Of a DNA stretch of 13,846 bases, positions 1 through 7,312 are shown in pieces. The DNA lies in NCBI GenBank assembly GCA_002449915.1, contig DJXY01000151.1, positions 1 through 13,846 of the forward strand, written 5' to 3'. Both the position numbers and the translations under genes were made by a program. A model generated the notes under the pieces. It was not told where the DNA came from, ran no database searches, and worked only from the letters and a program-made list of their open reading frames with translations. Every line of letters starts with the position of its first letter. Positions within the stretch are counted from its first letter, which is position 1. The DNA is from Oribacterium sp. UBA6992. Lineage in GTDB: Bacteria; Bacillota; Clostridia; Lachnospirales; Lachnospiraceae.

Positions 1-107
1 TTCCGATGTTTCTGGGATGTCTTCCGATTCTGCTGTTTCCGATGTTCCTGGGATGTCTCCCGATTCTGCTGTTTCCGATGTTCCTGAGCTCTCTCCCGAT
101 TCCGCTG
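1..107 (-). repeat. 36-bp in-frame tandem repeat (12-residue acidic repeat)
   Basis: Three consecutive 36-base units are visible (1-35, 36-71, 72-107; the first is cut by the window edge). In the minus frame they encode SETAESGESSGT, SETAESGDIPGT and SETAESEDIPET. The unit length is a multiple of three, so gain or loss of units keeps the frame. The array is in the exported part of the large membrane protein and is rich in Ser, Thr, Glu and Pro, as expected for a flexible extracellular linker. It may continue to the left of the window. Confidence 0.9.
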
Positions 108-2589
108 TCTCCGATGGATCCGAAGTATCCTCCGGGTCTTCCTGCTCCAGTATTGTCAGGGGATACTCGATTCTTGGCGGCTGGTCGTGCTTTGCTTCCG
201 CAGTGACATACAGCATCGGGAGATATTCCCTGGTCAGTGATCCGCTGTTGTCGCCTCTTGAAACAAACCGCACCTTGAGTACATTTTCCGCATTAAGGTA
301 TGGTGTCAGCTGTTCTCCTGACAGGATGCCATCCTTCCCCACATCAATCACATCAAATCCACCGGTGCTGTAATTATAAAAGCTCATGGAACCGCGGAAC
401 GGACTCACCTCGGAAACCTGGTTTTCAGCACGTTCGGATACTTCCAGACTGTCCACACGGATCCGGACAATGCTCTCATCCTCTCCGAGATGATAGGTGA
501 GAACTGCCGGCACAGATCCGGATATGGTATTGCTTGCAAGGTCATAATCTCCGGAGTCCGCCTCCGGATTGGTGCTCAAGGCACTGTAGGTATAGAGACC
601 GCCCGCCGTGGTATTGACCGGTAGAGAAGACACCATCATGGTCACTCCATAGGACTCCAGGCTCTGGTTCTCAAGAAATCCAAGAGCATTGTCCCGGACA
701 AAGCCCACCAGCCGTGCCCCGCTGAAGTATCCACTGAGATTATGTCTCAAATAGTAATCCAAAAAGCCTCTGCCAGAGCTTCCGGTCACAAGCGCGGCAA
801 TCGCAGCATGATCTCCGACAGCTACATTACGAATTTCAAGAGATGATACGTCAATGGTCTGCCCTGCATCCAGCTTTCCAAGCTTTACAAGTTTTCCATA
901 AATCAATAGTGCGGCATCCGTAAGAGAGCTCCCGGTTCCATTATGGATGGTGCCGCTCAGCTTTCCGTCCGTGAGGGAAAGCTCCGCTGTAAAGCTGCCA
1001 CCGGAATTGGGAATTTTATTATGCAGCTCAAAATACGCCGGGCGAAACGGTCTGGTATTTTTAAGGTTCACTGTTGTATGGTCTCTGCCATAGTCAATGG
1101 TCGTACGGGCAAGATCTTCCCGGGTACGAAGCTCTGTGATATCGCCGGTATAATCGGAGCCCTTGAGCACAGGGTATACAAAATACTCCGTCCGGATGTT
1201 GATCCCGTAGTTGCTGGCGTATGGAGAACGCAGATTGATAAAATCCGTCTCGTCCACGGAATCTTCGGAAACATCCTCAAGTCTTGCATAAGTAAGAAAG
1301 GTTCCGCTGAAGCGTGTATTCATACCAAGCACCCAGATCACGATCGTCGCAAGCAGAGATAACATTACGATCACCGGACGATAATATGCAGCTGCTCCCC
1401 GGTTTCTTAAGAAGTACCAGCTGCCCGGTCCGACAAGAAATACATAAAAAACAAGCACCAATGCATACAGTGGAACCGCCGGGAGATTTCGTACATCCGA
1501 CTGATTCATGAGATTCTGGATATCCCAGTACTGACCGAGGCCCTTTTCCGAAGCAGAAACCGAGAGCTGATTCAGACGGTTTTGTCCCAGAATCGCTGTA
1601 AACAGCTGATCCACATAACCGATGTTCTCTGTTGCAAAACGCTGAATGTCACAGAAGTTATAGCCGCTCACTGCGATGAGTCCTGCACCCTGCGGTACGG
1701 TAGAAATGATCGGTATCACATCGGAAAACAGTGCTTCCTGCCCGGAAGCGAGATAAACGGGAGATGCCGTCATCGTCACGGATCCGCTGCCCGGCGTACC
1801 ATTGTTGTACTCCTCGCCCATATTGACCGACATTTCCATCGGATCCAGCGGCTGGCTTAAAAGATCCGAAAAGTATGGTTTTAAAGCATCCTCTCCTAAA
1901 GCACCGGTTCCAAGTACCAGGATGCCTCCTCCGTCTACCCATCGCAGGATGACATTCGCCTCATTTTCCCGCATACGACTCATGGTATAGTCAGAAATCA
2001 TCAATACATCCAGCTGGTCCAGCTTTGTTTCATCTGTTGGCAACGTCTCAGGATCCAGGTTAACCGTCCGGGTCTTGAGCAGTCCTTCATTGATTCCAAT
2101 TCCATTAAGATAGGAAAGCTTCTCCTCATGATCAGAGAGCAGTCCAAGGATCAGCTCCGCGTCGGAGCCTGCCACATCCAGCCCGATCCTGCGGCTGCCC
2201 AGGAGTTCTCCATCCCGGGTTTCCGCGGTAACAAGGAGCTGGTTGACTCCGGTTCCCAGGGATACCGTCATATTCATATCACTCTCTGACTGACCTTCCA
2301 CAATACTTTGATACTGATACTCCACGATATTGCTGTCGGACTGCGCCATATAGACATGGATCAGCCCCGAGAAGGTTTCGTCCATCGTATTTTCAATGTG
2401 CACGGACAGCGGCAGAAATCTGCCTGCCTTTGCTGTGTTCTGATATCCGTAGGTAACATCCAGATTGATGGTGTCCGCCCATACGGTATGCGTAAAGAGA
2501 AGCATAAAAAGAAACAGCAGCATAAAAAATGCCACTGGCTGTTTTTTATCTCCTGTTCTATATCCGATTGTGTTTTCCCTGATATTCAC
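1..2589 (-). CDS. Large exported membrane protein (partial, runs off left edge), coupled to two-component system
   Basis: I do not recognise a named family. The frame is open without any stop for 863 codons, from a GTG at 2589 to base 1, and its end lies outside the window. The GTG overlaps the kinase stop (GTGA). I prefer it over the ATG at 2523 because it gives a proper signal peptide: KK at residues 15-16, a hydrophobic core at 18-36 and a cut after VWA (38). Next come a beta-rich stretch, then a Rossmann-like region (residues about 185-340) with hydrophobic strands such as DVLMISDY and a WVDGGGILVLGTGA turn, suggesting an extracytoplasmic glutamine-amidotransferase-like fold without evidence of catalysis. 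Two membrane helices follow (about 372-390 and 404-423), joined by a short Arg-rich, probably cytoplasmic loop. About 400 outward-facing residues then lead to an acidic Ser/Thr/Glu-rich repeat tail. The topology is inferred; the role is perhaps ligand sensing or wall contact for the adjacent kinase. Confidence 0.72.
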   Translation of the reverse strand, partial: MNIRENTIGYRTGDKKQPVAFFMLLFLFMLLFTHTVWADTINLDVTYGYQNTAKAGRFLPLSVHIENTMDETFSGLIHVYMAQSDSNIVEYQYQSIVEGQSESDMNMTVSLGTGVNQLLVTAETRDGELLGSRRIGLDVAGSDAELILGLLSDHEEKLSYLNGIGINEGLLKTRTVNLDPETLPTDETKLDQLDVLMISDYTMSRMRENEANVILRWVDGGGILVLGTGALGEDALKPYFSDLLSQPLDPMEMSVNMGEEYNNGTPGSGSVTMTASPVYLASGQEALFSDVIPIISTVPQGAGLIAVSGYNFCDIQRFATENIGYVDQLFTAILGQNRLNQLSVSASEKGLGQYWDIQNLMNQSDVRNLPAVPLYALVLVFYVFLVGPGSWYFLRNRGAAAYYRPVIVMLSLLATIVIWVLGMNTRFSGTFLTYARLEDVSEDSVDETDFINLRSPYASNYGINIRTEYFVYPVLKGSDYTGDITELRTREDLARTTIDYGRDHTTVNLKNTRPFRPAYFELHNKIPNSGGSFTAELSLTDGKLSGTIHNGTGSSLTDAALLIYGKLVKLGKLDAGQTIDVSSLEIRNVAVGDHAAIAALVTGSSGRGFLDYYLRHNLSGYFSGARLVGFVRDNALGFLENQSLESYGVTMMVSSLPVNTTAGGLYTYSALSTNPEADSGDYDLASNTISGSVPAVLTYHLGEDESIVRIRVDSLEVSERAENQVSEVSPFRGSMSFYNYSTGGFDVIDVGKDGILSGEQLTPYLNAENVLKVRFVSRGDNSGSLTREYLPMLYVTAEAKHDQPPRIEYPLTILEQEDPEDTSDPSETAESGESSGTSETAESGDIPGTSETAESEDIPETSE

Positions 2590-3764
2590 CCTTTGCTTTC
2601 CTTATGCTCTGCGCTCTTACCCGCGGGCGTTTCATGATACTCCACCGGGAGCTTCACGGTAAAAACCGTACCTGCGAGACTCGAGGAAACCGAAACCGTA
2701 CCGTGATGCATCTCCGCAATGTTTTTAACAATAGCAAGCCCCAGTCCCGTACCGCCGGTAGAGGATGAGCGGGAATGTTCCACACGGTAAAATTTGTCAA
2801 AAATCAGCGGAAGCTCGTTTTCCGGGATAACATAGCCGTAGTTGATAACCCGGACAAGCACCCACTGCGTATCTGCACGGAGACGGACGGTAACCCGTTT
2901 TCCCTCTTTTCCGTACTTGATGGCGTTATTGATCAGATTGTCAAACAGCCTTGCCAGCAGATCTCCATCCGCCCGGATCACCTGGGAATCCACATTAGCT
3001 GTAAAATCATAGCTCATATGATTTTTTTCAAAATTGGGATAGCTCTCCTCCAGAAGCTGCGCTAGCAGCCGGACGATATCCACATCCGTAATCGTCATAT
3101 TAAGCTTTCCATAGGAGAGCTTGGTAAAGCCAAACAGCTCCTCAATCAGCTTTTGCAGTCTTTTGGATTTGGAGTAGGCAATTTCCACATATTTCTGACG
3201 GGTCTCCGGAGTGAGATTTTCTCTTGTCTTAAGGAGCTCAAGATATCCCAGTATGGAGGTCAGCGGTGTCCGGAGATCATGTGCCACATTGGTAATGAGA
3301 TCCGTTTTGGACTGCTCGGAGGATCGCTCCCTCTCGATCTTATCCCGGATATCCCGCTCCATACGTGTAATGCTGTCGGCAATATCCGCGAGCTCTCCAT
3401 CTCCCGCGATATCCAGCCGGGTACTAAGATCTCCCGCGGAAATCTGCTCCACTGCTCCGGCGATTTTTTCTATATCACGGGCAGTTTTCCTCTCCATCAG
3501 AAACAGTGTAATCGCAAAGATCAGAATTCCAAATAGCACAAAAAGCAGGACACTGACCAGCGATCCAAACGCAAAGCGTTCGACGGTCTGCGAGTCATTT
3601 CCTGTCTGATACAGATATCCTGAAAATGCCGTCACATTGGTAACCAGCAGAATTTCGAGAATCACCGTGATTACCGTACTGATGCCGATATTCATCAGGA
3701 GCTTCAGCATATATCCCCTGCCGGAGGTCCGTCCCACCGGATGTTTATCTGTGTCGTTTTTCAT
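2586..3764 (-). CDS. Sensor histidine kinase, VanS-like
   Basis: This is a membrane-bound sensor kinase of 392 residues that would phosphorylate the response regulator encoded just upstream. Two membrane helices (about 24-46 and 67-90) flank a very short outside loop of about 20 residues. A HAMP linker follows (about 91-145), then HisKA with the phospho-accepting His162 in NVAHDLRTPLTSILGYLELL. The ATPase domain has the N box DNLINNAIKY (275-284), a degenerate G1 region INYGYVIPE, the F box FDKFYR and the G2 box GGTGLGLAIV (338 on). Order and motifs match the VanS/PhoR-type kinases. The tiny sensor loop suggests that it reads the membrane or a partner protein rather than binding a soluble ligand. 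The start is 8 bases after the regulator stop and lacks a clear Shine-Dalgarno site, so it is probably coupled. The stop overlaps the GTG of the large exported protein. Confidence 0.93.
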   Translation of the reverse strand: MKNDTDKHPVGRTSGRGYMLKLLMNIGISTVITVILEILLVTNVTAFSGYLYQTGNDSQTVERFAFGSLVSVLLFVLFGILIFAITLFLMERKTARDIEKIAGAVEQISAGDLSTRLDIAGDGELADIADSITRMERDIRDKIERERSSEQSKTDLITNVAHDLRTPLTSILGYLELLKTRENLTPETRQKYVEIAYSKSKRLQKLIEELFGFTKLSYGKLNMTITDVDIVRLLAQLLEESYPNFEKNHMSYDFTANVDSQVIRADGDLLARLFDNLINNAIKYGKEGKRVTVRLRADTQWVLVRVINYGYVIPENELPLIFDKFYRVEHSRSSSTGGTGLGLAIVKNIAEMHHGTVSVSSSLAGTVFTVKLPVEYHETPAGKSAEHKESKG

Positions 3765-3772
3765 ACTGCGGA

Positions 3773-4474
3773 TTACTTCTCAATCTTATAGCCAACACCC
3801 CAGACGGTCGTGATGATCTTGTCCTCCCGGCTGTCCTCCTTCATCTTACCGCGCAGCCGGCGGATATGCACCATAACGGTATTGTTGGCTTCATAGACCT
3901 TTTCATGCCACACCTGCTCAAAAATCTCATCCGTGGAAAAGACCTTGCCCGGATGGGAAGCCAGCAGAAATAATATATCAAACTCAATCGGTGTAAGCTT
4001 GATATCCTCTCCGTCAATTGTAACCTTGTGGTTATCCTTATTGATGGTCATGTTACGGATCGTAATCTCATTATTTGTAAACTGATTGGAGGCATTGGGA
4101 TTAAGCTGTGTATATCTCCGAAGCTGTGACTTAACGCGCGCGGTAAGCTCCAGCGGATTAAAAGGCTTTGTCACATAATCATCTGCTCCTCCGGTAAGTC
4201 CGACGATTTTGTCAAGATCCGTAGATTTAGCGGAAAGCATGATGATCGGAATATTGGACTTTGTACGGATCTTCCGGCACATCTCAAGACCGTTCATGCC
4301 CGGCATCATGATATCCAGAAGCACAAGATGAATCTCCTGCTCCTCCAGGATCTTTAAGCCCTCCTCTGCATTATATGCTTTAAATACCTTATAGCCGTCG
4401 CTTACAAGATAAATCTCCACAAGCTCGGCGATTTCCTTTTCGTCATCTACCACCAGTATATTGATCTGCGGCAT
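3773..4474 (-). CDS. OmpR/PhoB-family response regulator, VanR-like
   Basis: This is a DNA-binding response regulator of 233 residues, the partner of the downstream kinase. The receiver domain (about 1-118) has the acidic pair DD at 10-11, the phospho-accepting Asp54 in LLDIMMPGMNG, the Ser in MLSAK and the conserved Lys103 in TKPF. The winged-helix domain (about 135-233) has LTPIEFDILFLLASHPGKV, the recognition-helix segment NNTVMVHIRRLRGKM and the terminal VWGVGYKIEK, typical of the VanR branch. I start it at the ATG at 4474, because a GGAG at 4482-4485 lies 7 bases upstream of it; the GTG at 4480 would be too close to that site. It lies 27 bases after pheA in the same direction. Its target genes cannot be told from the sequence. 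No vanHAX-type genes are present, so a role in glycopeptide resistance is not supported here. Confidence 0.93.
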   Translation of the reverse strand: MPQINILVVDDEKEIAELVEIYLVSDGYKVFKAYNAEEGLKILEEQEIHLVLLDIMMPGMNGLEMCRKIRTKSNIPIIMLSAKSTDLDKIVGLTGGADDYVTKPFNPLELTARVKSQLRRYTQLNPNASNQFTNNEITIRNMTINKDNHKVTIDGEDIKLTPIEFDILFLLASHPGKVFSTDEIFEQVWHEKVYEANNTVMVHIRRLRGKMKEDSREDKIITTVWGVGYKIEK

Positions 4475-4481
4475 GTACACA

Positions 4482-4485
4482 CTCC
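4482..4485 (-). promoter_or_regulatory. Ribosome binding site deciding the response-regulator start
   Basis: GGAG within AAAAGGAG on the minus strand lies 7 bases before the ATG at 4474 but only one base before the alternative GTG at 4480, so the ATG is the better start. Confidence 0.6.
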
Positions 4486-4501
4486 TTTTCCAATTTAATA
4501 A

Positions 4502-5632
4502 TCAGTAGCAGCCCAGAATCCGAAGCTCGGTAATCTGATCCTCCACACCATTTAAGGCATTGATGATATTGGTATCATCAAGACGTCCCTCGATATCGGC
4601 AAAAAAGCGATATTCAAATGTCTTTTCCGGGATCGGCCGTGACTGAATCATAATCATATTGACATTGTTAAAGATAAAGTTTCCAAGGACATTGTAGAGC
4701 GCACCAGGTTGATGCGCTGTCTCAAAGCACAGGCTGATTTTGTGCGCATCCTTTTGGAAAATCTTTTCTGCACCTACGATAATGAACCTTGTCGTATTAT
4801 TTTTATCCTGATTGACAGAACGCTCCAGGATGGTGAGTCCGTAAAGCTCCGCTGCCTGCTCACTGGCCAGCGCGCCCAGAGTTCGATCCTCAGAGTCTGC
4901 CACAAGCTTTGCAGCAACAGCAGTGTTAATTGTCGGCACCGCCTCGATCTCCGGATGATTCCGGAAAAACTGCGAGCACTGTCCCAGCGCCTGCGGATGA
5001 GAGTAAACCTTGCGGAGGCTGTCAAGACTTGCTCCTTCTCTTGCCATCAGCATATGGTCTACCTTGAGATCGGTTTCCGCGACAATTGCAAGCTCCGGAT
5101 ACTCCAAAAGCAGGTCGAAATTATCCGAAACAGCTCCGTGCGAGGAGTTCTCGATCGGCAGAACCGCATAATCTGCCCTTCCGCTCTTGACCTCCTCCAT
5201 GGCATCTCTCCAGGTACGGACATTATAAAACCCGCAGTCTCTATGAAAGCTGCGGACTGCCGCGAGATGCGCAAATGCACCCTCAACTCCCTGGTAAGCC
5301 ACTCTGCAGCCGGACGTCTTAAGCCGGTCCACCTTACGATATCCCGTATCAAAGGTTTTGCCGTATTCTGTCATAATCTCAAATTGCAGTCTGCGGGACA
5401 AGGTCATAAGCTGCTGATACAGCTCCCGAACCGCCTGCTTGTCAAAATCTGTCTTAACCATAGCAGAAACGCTGTCCAGCTTCTGAGCCTCTCTCACCGG
5501 ATCAAACACCTTTTTTCCGGTTCTGATTTTATCTCTTGCAACTTCTCCGCAAAGCTCCATCCGTTTCTGGTAAAGCTCCACGATTTCCCGGTCGATCACA
5601 TCCAGCTTATCTCTGATTTCCAGTAAATTCAT
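4502..5632 (-). CDS. pheA: Bifunctional chorismate mutase / prephenate dehydratase (P-protein)
   Basis: This cytoplasmic enzyme (376 residues) converts chorismate to prephenate and then to phenylpyruvate, committing carbon to phenylalanine. An AroQ-type mutase domain spans about 1-88 (LLEIRDKLDVIDREIVELYQ). The dehydratase domain spans about 108-288, with VAYQGVEGAFAH, LPIENSSHGAV, YSHPQALGQC and the catalytic Thr-Arg-Phe triad at 281-283 (NNTTRFIIVG). An ACT domain (about 297-376) has the phenylalanine-binding GALYNVL at 310-316; the usual ESRP motif reads QSRP at 330-333. Length and order fit the fused P-proteins of enteric bacteria and some Clostridia. The start is the ATG at 5632, with AAAAGGA 8 bases upstream, rather than the ATG at 5656 inside the previous gene. 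It lies 4 bases after the acyltransferase stop, so it is clearly co-transcribed. An amino-acid gene within an envelope block is unusual; no attenuator is visible in the tiny gap. Confidence 0.95.
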   Translation of the reverse strand: MNLLEIRDKLDVIDREIVELYQKRMELCGEVARDKIRTGKKVFDPVREAQKLDSVSAMVKTDFDKQAVRELYQQLMTLSRRLQFEIMTEYGKTFDTGYRKVDRLKTSGCRVAYQGVEGAFAHLAAVRSFHRDCGFYNVRTWRDAMEEVKSGRADYAVLPIENSSHGAVSDNFDLLLEYPELAIVAETDLKVDHMLMAREGASLDSLRKVYSHPQALGQCSQFFRNHPEIEAVPTINTAVAAKLVADSEDRTLGALASEQAAELYGLTILERSVNQDKNNTTRFIIVGAEKIFQKDAHKISLCFETAHQPGALYNVLGNFIFNNVNMIMIQSRPIPEKTFEYRFFADIEGRLDDTNIINALNGVEDQITELRILGCY

Positions 5633-5636
5633 CGTC

Positions 5637-6374
5637 TTAATCCTTTTCCATATCATCGATCAATCGGATCAGTACATTTCTCGTATACTCCCCAAGGTGC
5701 TTCCGCTCCTCCTCCGGGAGCACGGAAATCACAATCGGCTCCCCGATGCTGACCTTGACATGTCCCGGTACGATTTTAGGAAAGTGCGCCTCCAGGATTT
5801 CTCTTGTGCCGGTCATGGCAACGGGAATGATTTTGCATCCGGTTTTTTCCGCGATCTTAAAGCTTCCGGCTTTAAAAGGAAGCATATCCCGCGGATCTGT
5901 CCCCTTGGATCTGGTGCCCTCCGGATAAATCCAGTAGGAGCATCTGCCGGCTCTTACATTTTTAATGGCATCAATGATAACCTTAAGATTCTGCTTGAGA
6001 TCATCCCGATCGAGAAACAGGCAGTTGACGTATTCCATCCATCTTTTCAGAGGCTTAACCTTGGCAAGCTCAATCTTGGCGATGAAGCCGGTCGGCTTCC
6101 TGACCAGTGTATATCCGATGATCACGTCAAAAAATGAGCGGTGGTTTCCGACAAACAGTACCGGTTCATCCTCCGGCACATGCTCAAGTCCCTGTACCTC
6201 AAATGTCACTCCGGATACCTTAAGAAGCCTGTGCATGGCTTTCTGCACCGTTTCCAGCGCATACTGATCCCTTTTAGCAGGATCTGAAATACGTTTTAAC
6301 CTATGCATTGGGTATATACCACCAAAGGACAGAAACCAGCCCGCTGAGAGCAGGGCGCAAAGCGTATGCAGCAT
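5637..6374 (-). CDS. plsC: 1-acyl-sn-glycerol-3-phosphate acyltransferase (PlsC-like)
   Basis: This membrane-associated acyltransferase of 245 residues probably makes phosphatidic acid by acylating position 2 of lysophosphatidic acid. The HX4D catalytic motif is NHRSFFD (His78, Asp83). The substrate-binding motif EGTR is at 152-155 in IYPEGTRSKG, followed by the FKAGSFKIA block and the IIPVAMTG block. A hydrophobic N-terminal stretch (about 1-22) probably anchors it. Length is normal for PlsC. The ATG at 6374 has a strong GGGAGG site 6 bases upstream. It follows the export permease by 57 bases and precedes pheA by 4. An alternative within the family is a specialised acyltransferase acting on another envelope lipid; the motifs alone do not separate these. 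Confidence 0.9.
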   Translation of the reverse strand: MLHTLCALLSAGWFLSFGGIYPMHRLKRISDPAKRDQYALETVQKAMHRLLKVSGVTFEVQGLEHVPEDEPVLFVGNHRSFFDVIIGYTLVRKPTGFIAKIELAKVKPLKRWMEYVNCLFLDRDDLKQNLKVIIDAIKNVRAGRCSYWIYPEGTRSKGTDPRDMLPFKAGSFKIAEKTGCKIIPVAMTGTREILEAHFPKIVPGHVKVSIGEPIVISVLPEEERKHLGEYTRNVLIRLIDDMEKD

Positions 6375-6380
6375 ACCAAT

Positions 6381-6386
6381 CCTCCC
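6381..6386 (-). promoter_or_regulatory. Strong Shine-Dalgarno site of plsC
   Basis: GGGAGG on the minus strand, 6 bases before the ATG at 6374. It fixes the plsC start and implies efficient independent initiation rather than coupling to the permease gene. Confidence 0.65.
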
Positions 6387-6403
6387 TATGACGCATCGTC
6401 ATA
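6387..6403. repeat. Short palindrome in the permease-plsC gap
   Basis: TATGACG and CGTCATA form a perfect 7-base inverted repeat around a 3-base centre, directly upstream of the plsC ribosome site. It is too short and lacks a T-run, so it is not a terminator. It could be an operator half-site pair or a small RNA hairpin, or it could be chance. Confidence 0.4.
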
Positions 6404-6431
6404 ATCCATCACAAATCCTAATCCGTCAGCA

Positions 6432-7247
6432 TCAGAGGACATCTGAGAAATGCGGACGAAGCTTCATAAAAAATTTAAGACCCAGAAAAAATACCACCAG
6501 AGTAACCAACCAGAAATACACGGTAAGCCTCGGGCGCATCCAGAACCAGTCACCCGTCAGCATAGAATCACGATAACCGGCAACAATGTAATAAAACGGA
6601 TTGATCTTAAGAGCAGCAGCAACCCATGGAGCCCGGGAGGTAAACAGTGTCTCATCATACATAATCGGACACATCCAGATTCCAAACTGGAGGAGAATGC
6701 TTACGATCTGCTGCATGTCCTTAAAAAACACATTGATGGCGCTCGTAAGATATCCGAGTCCCAGCGCCAGCACGGCTGCCGCAAAGGAGTAGTACAGAAT
6801 CTGAATCCATGAGAGCATCGGCATATGTCCGTTTATGATGCTGAACACAATCATCACCAGCACAAAAAACAGATGCACAAAGCCGCAGGATCCAAGCTTG
6901 ATAACCGGCAGAAGCTCCACCGGAAATACCACTTTCTTTACAAGATATGCATACTCCTGCAGGATACCGGTAATCATATTGAGTGCCTCGGAAAAGAAGA
7001 ACCATGGCACAATACCCGGAATCAACCAGGTTGTATAGCTTACCCCCGGTACCGGCGGTGCCGACTTAAAGCCATAGGGACCAAAGATAAAGGCATAGAT
7101 GGCAATCGTAACAAGCGGCTGAACCAGCATCCATACAATGCCGAAATAGGAACCGACAAATCGTTTCCGGAAATCGGCCTTGGCAAGATCCAGGATCATC
7201 CTTCTCCGTTCCGTAATACTTTTCATAAGATGAATCATAGTTTTCAT
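6432..7247 (-). CDS. ABC-2 polysaccharide export permease (Wzm/TagG/RfbD type)
   Basis: This is an integral membrane subunit of 271 residues of an ABC exporter that moves lipid-linked polysaccharide or teichoic acid across the cytoplasmic membrane. The N terminus has the amphipathic DLAKADFRKRFVGSYFGIVW segment typical of the family. About six membrane helices follow, with VYxFIFG-like IAIYAFIFG near 50, PGIVPWFFFSEAL near 100, FFKDMQQIVSILLQFGIWM near 180-200 and INPFYYIVAGYRD near 220. The ending KLRPHFSDVL is the typical C terminus, so the gene is complete. Such permeases pair with a Wzt/TagH ATPase, usually encoded next to them, but none is present here: plsC follows after 57 bases and DUF2142 precedes. 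The ribosome site (GGA, 7-9 bases before the ATG at 7247) is modest. A candidate promoter lies immediately upstream. Confidence 0.92.
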   Translation of the reverse strand: MKTMIHLMKSITERRRMILDLAKADFRKRFVGSYFGIVWMLVQPLVTIAIYAFIFGPYGFKSAPPVPGVSYTTWLIPGIVPWFFFSEALNMITGILQEYAYLVKKVVFPVELLPVIKLGSCGFVHLFFVLVMIVFSIINGHMPMLSWIQILYYSFAAAVLALGLGYLTSAINVFFKDMQQIVSILLQFGIWMCPIMYDETLFTSRAPWVAAALKINPFYYIVAGYRDSMLTGDWFWMRPRLTVYFWLVTLVVFFLGLKFFMKLRPHFSDVL

Positions 7248-7282
7248 ATGTTTTCCAGATTTTTTTAACGTATCAGAATCTC

Positions 7283-7312
7283 AGTATAACACCGAATCAG
7301 ACTCTCTGACAA
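7283..7312 (-). promoter_or_regulatory. Candidate sigma-A promoter for the permease-plsC-pheA-regulator block
   Basis: On the minus strand TTGTCA (7307-7312) and TATACT (7283-7288) each match the consensus at 5 of 6 positions and are 18 bases apart. The -35 box is inside the last codons of the DUF2142 gene and the -10 box lies just after its stop. A transcript would start about 30 bases before the permease ATG at 7247. This is a pattern match only; start-site mapping is not available. Confidence 0.5.

Noticed and set aside
6..373. Plus-strand open frames over the repeat, giving repetitive Leu/Pro or Ser-rich peptides
   Set aside because: They are shadows of the 36-base repeat, whose minus frame belongs to an 863-codon open gene with a signal peptide and membrane helices.
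2586..4474. Glycopeptide-resistance (van) operon
   Set aside because: Only the regulator/kinase pair is VanR/VanS-like; no ligase, dehydrogenase or dipeptidase genes of the vanHAX type are present.
4709..5626. A 305-codon open frame on the plus strand opposite pheA
   Set aside because: It lies wholly antisense to a clearly recognised pheA, its translation shows no domain, and the codon structure of pheA explains the lack of stops.
7260..7266. Run of seven T before the permease as a terminator
   Set aside because: The T-run is on the plus strand while the genes are transcribed from the minus strand, and no GC-rich stem precedes it.
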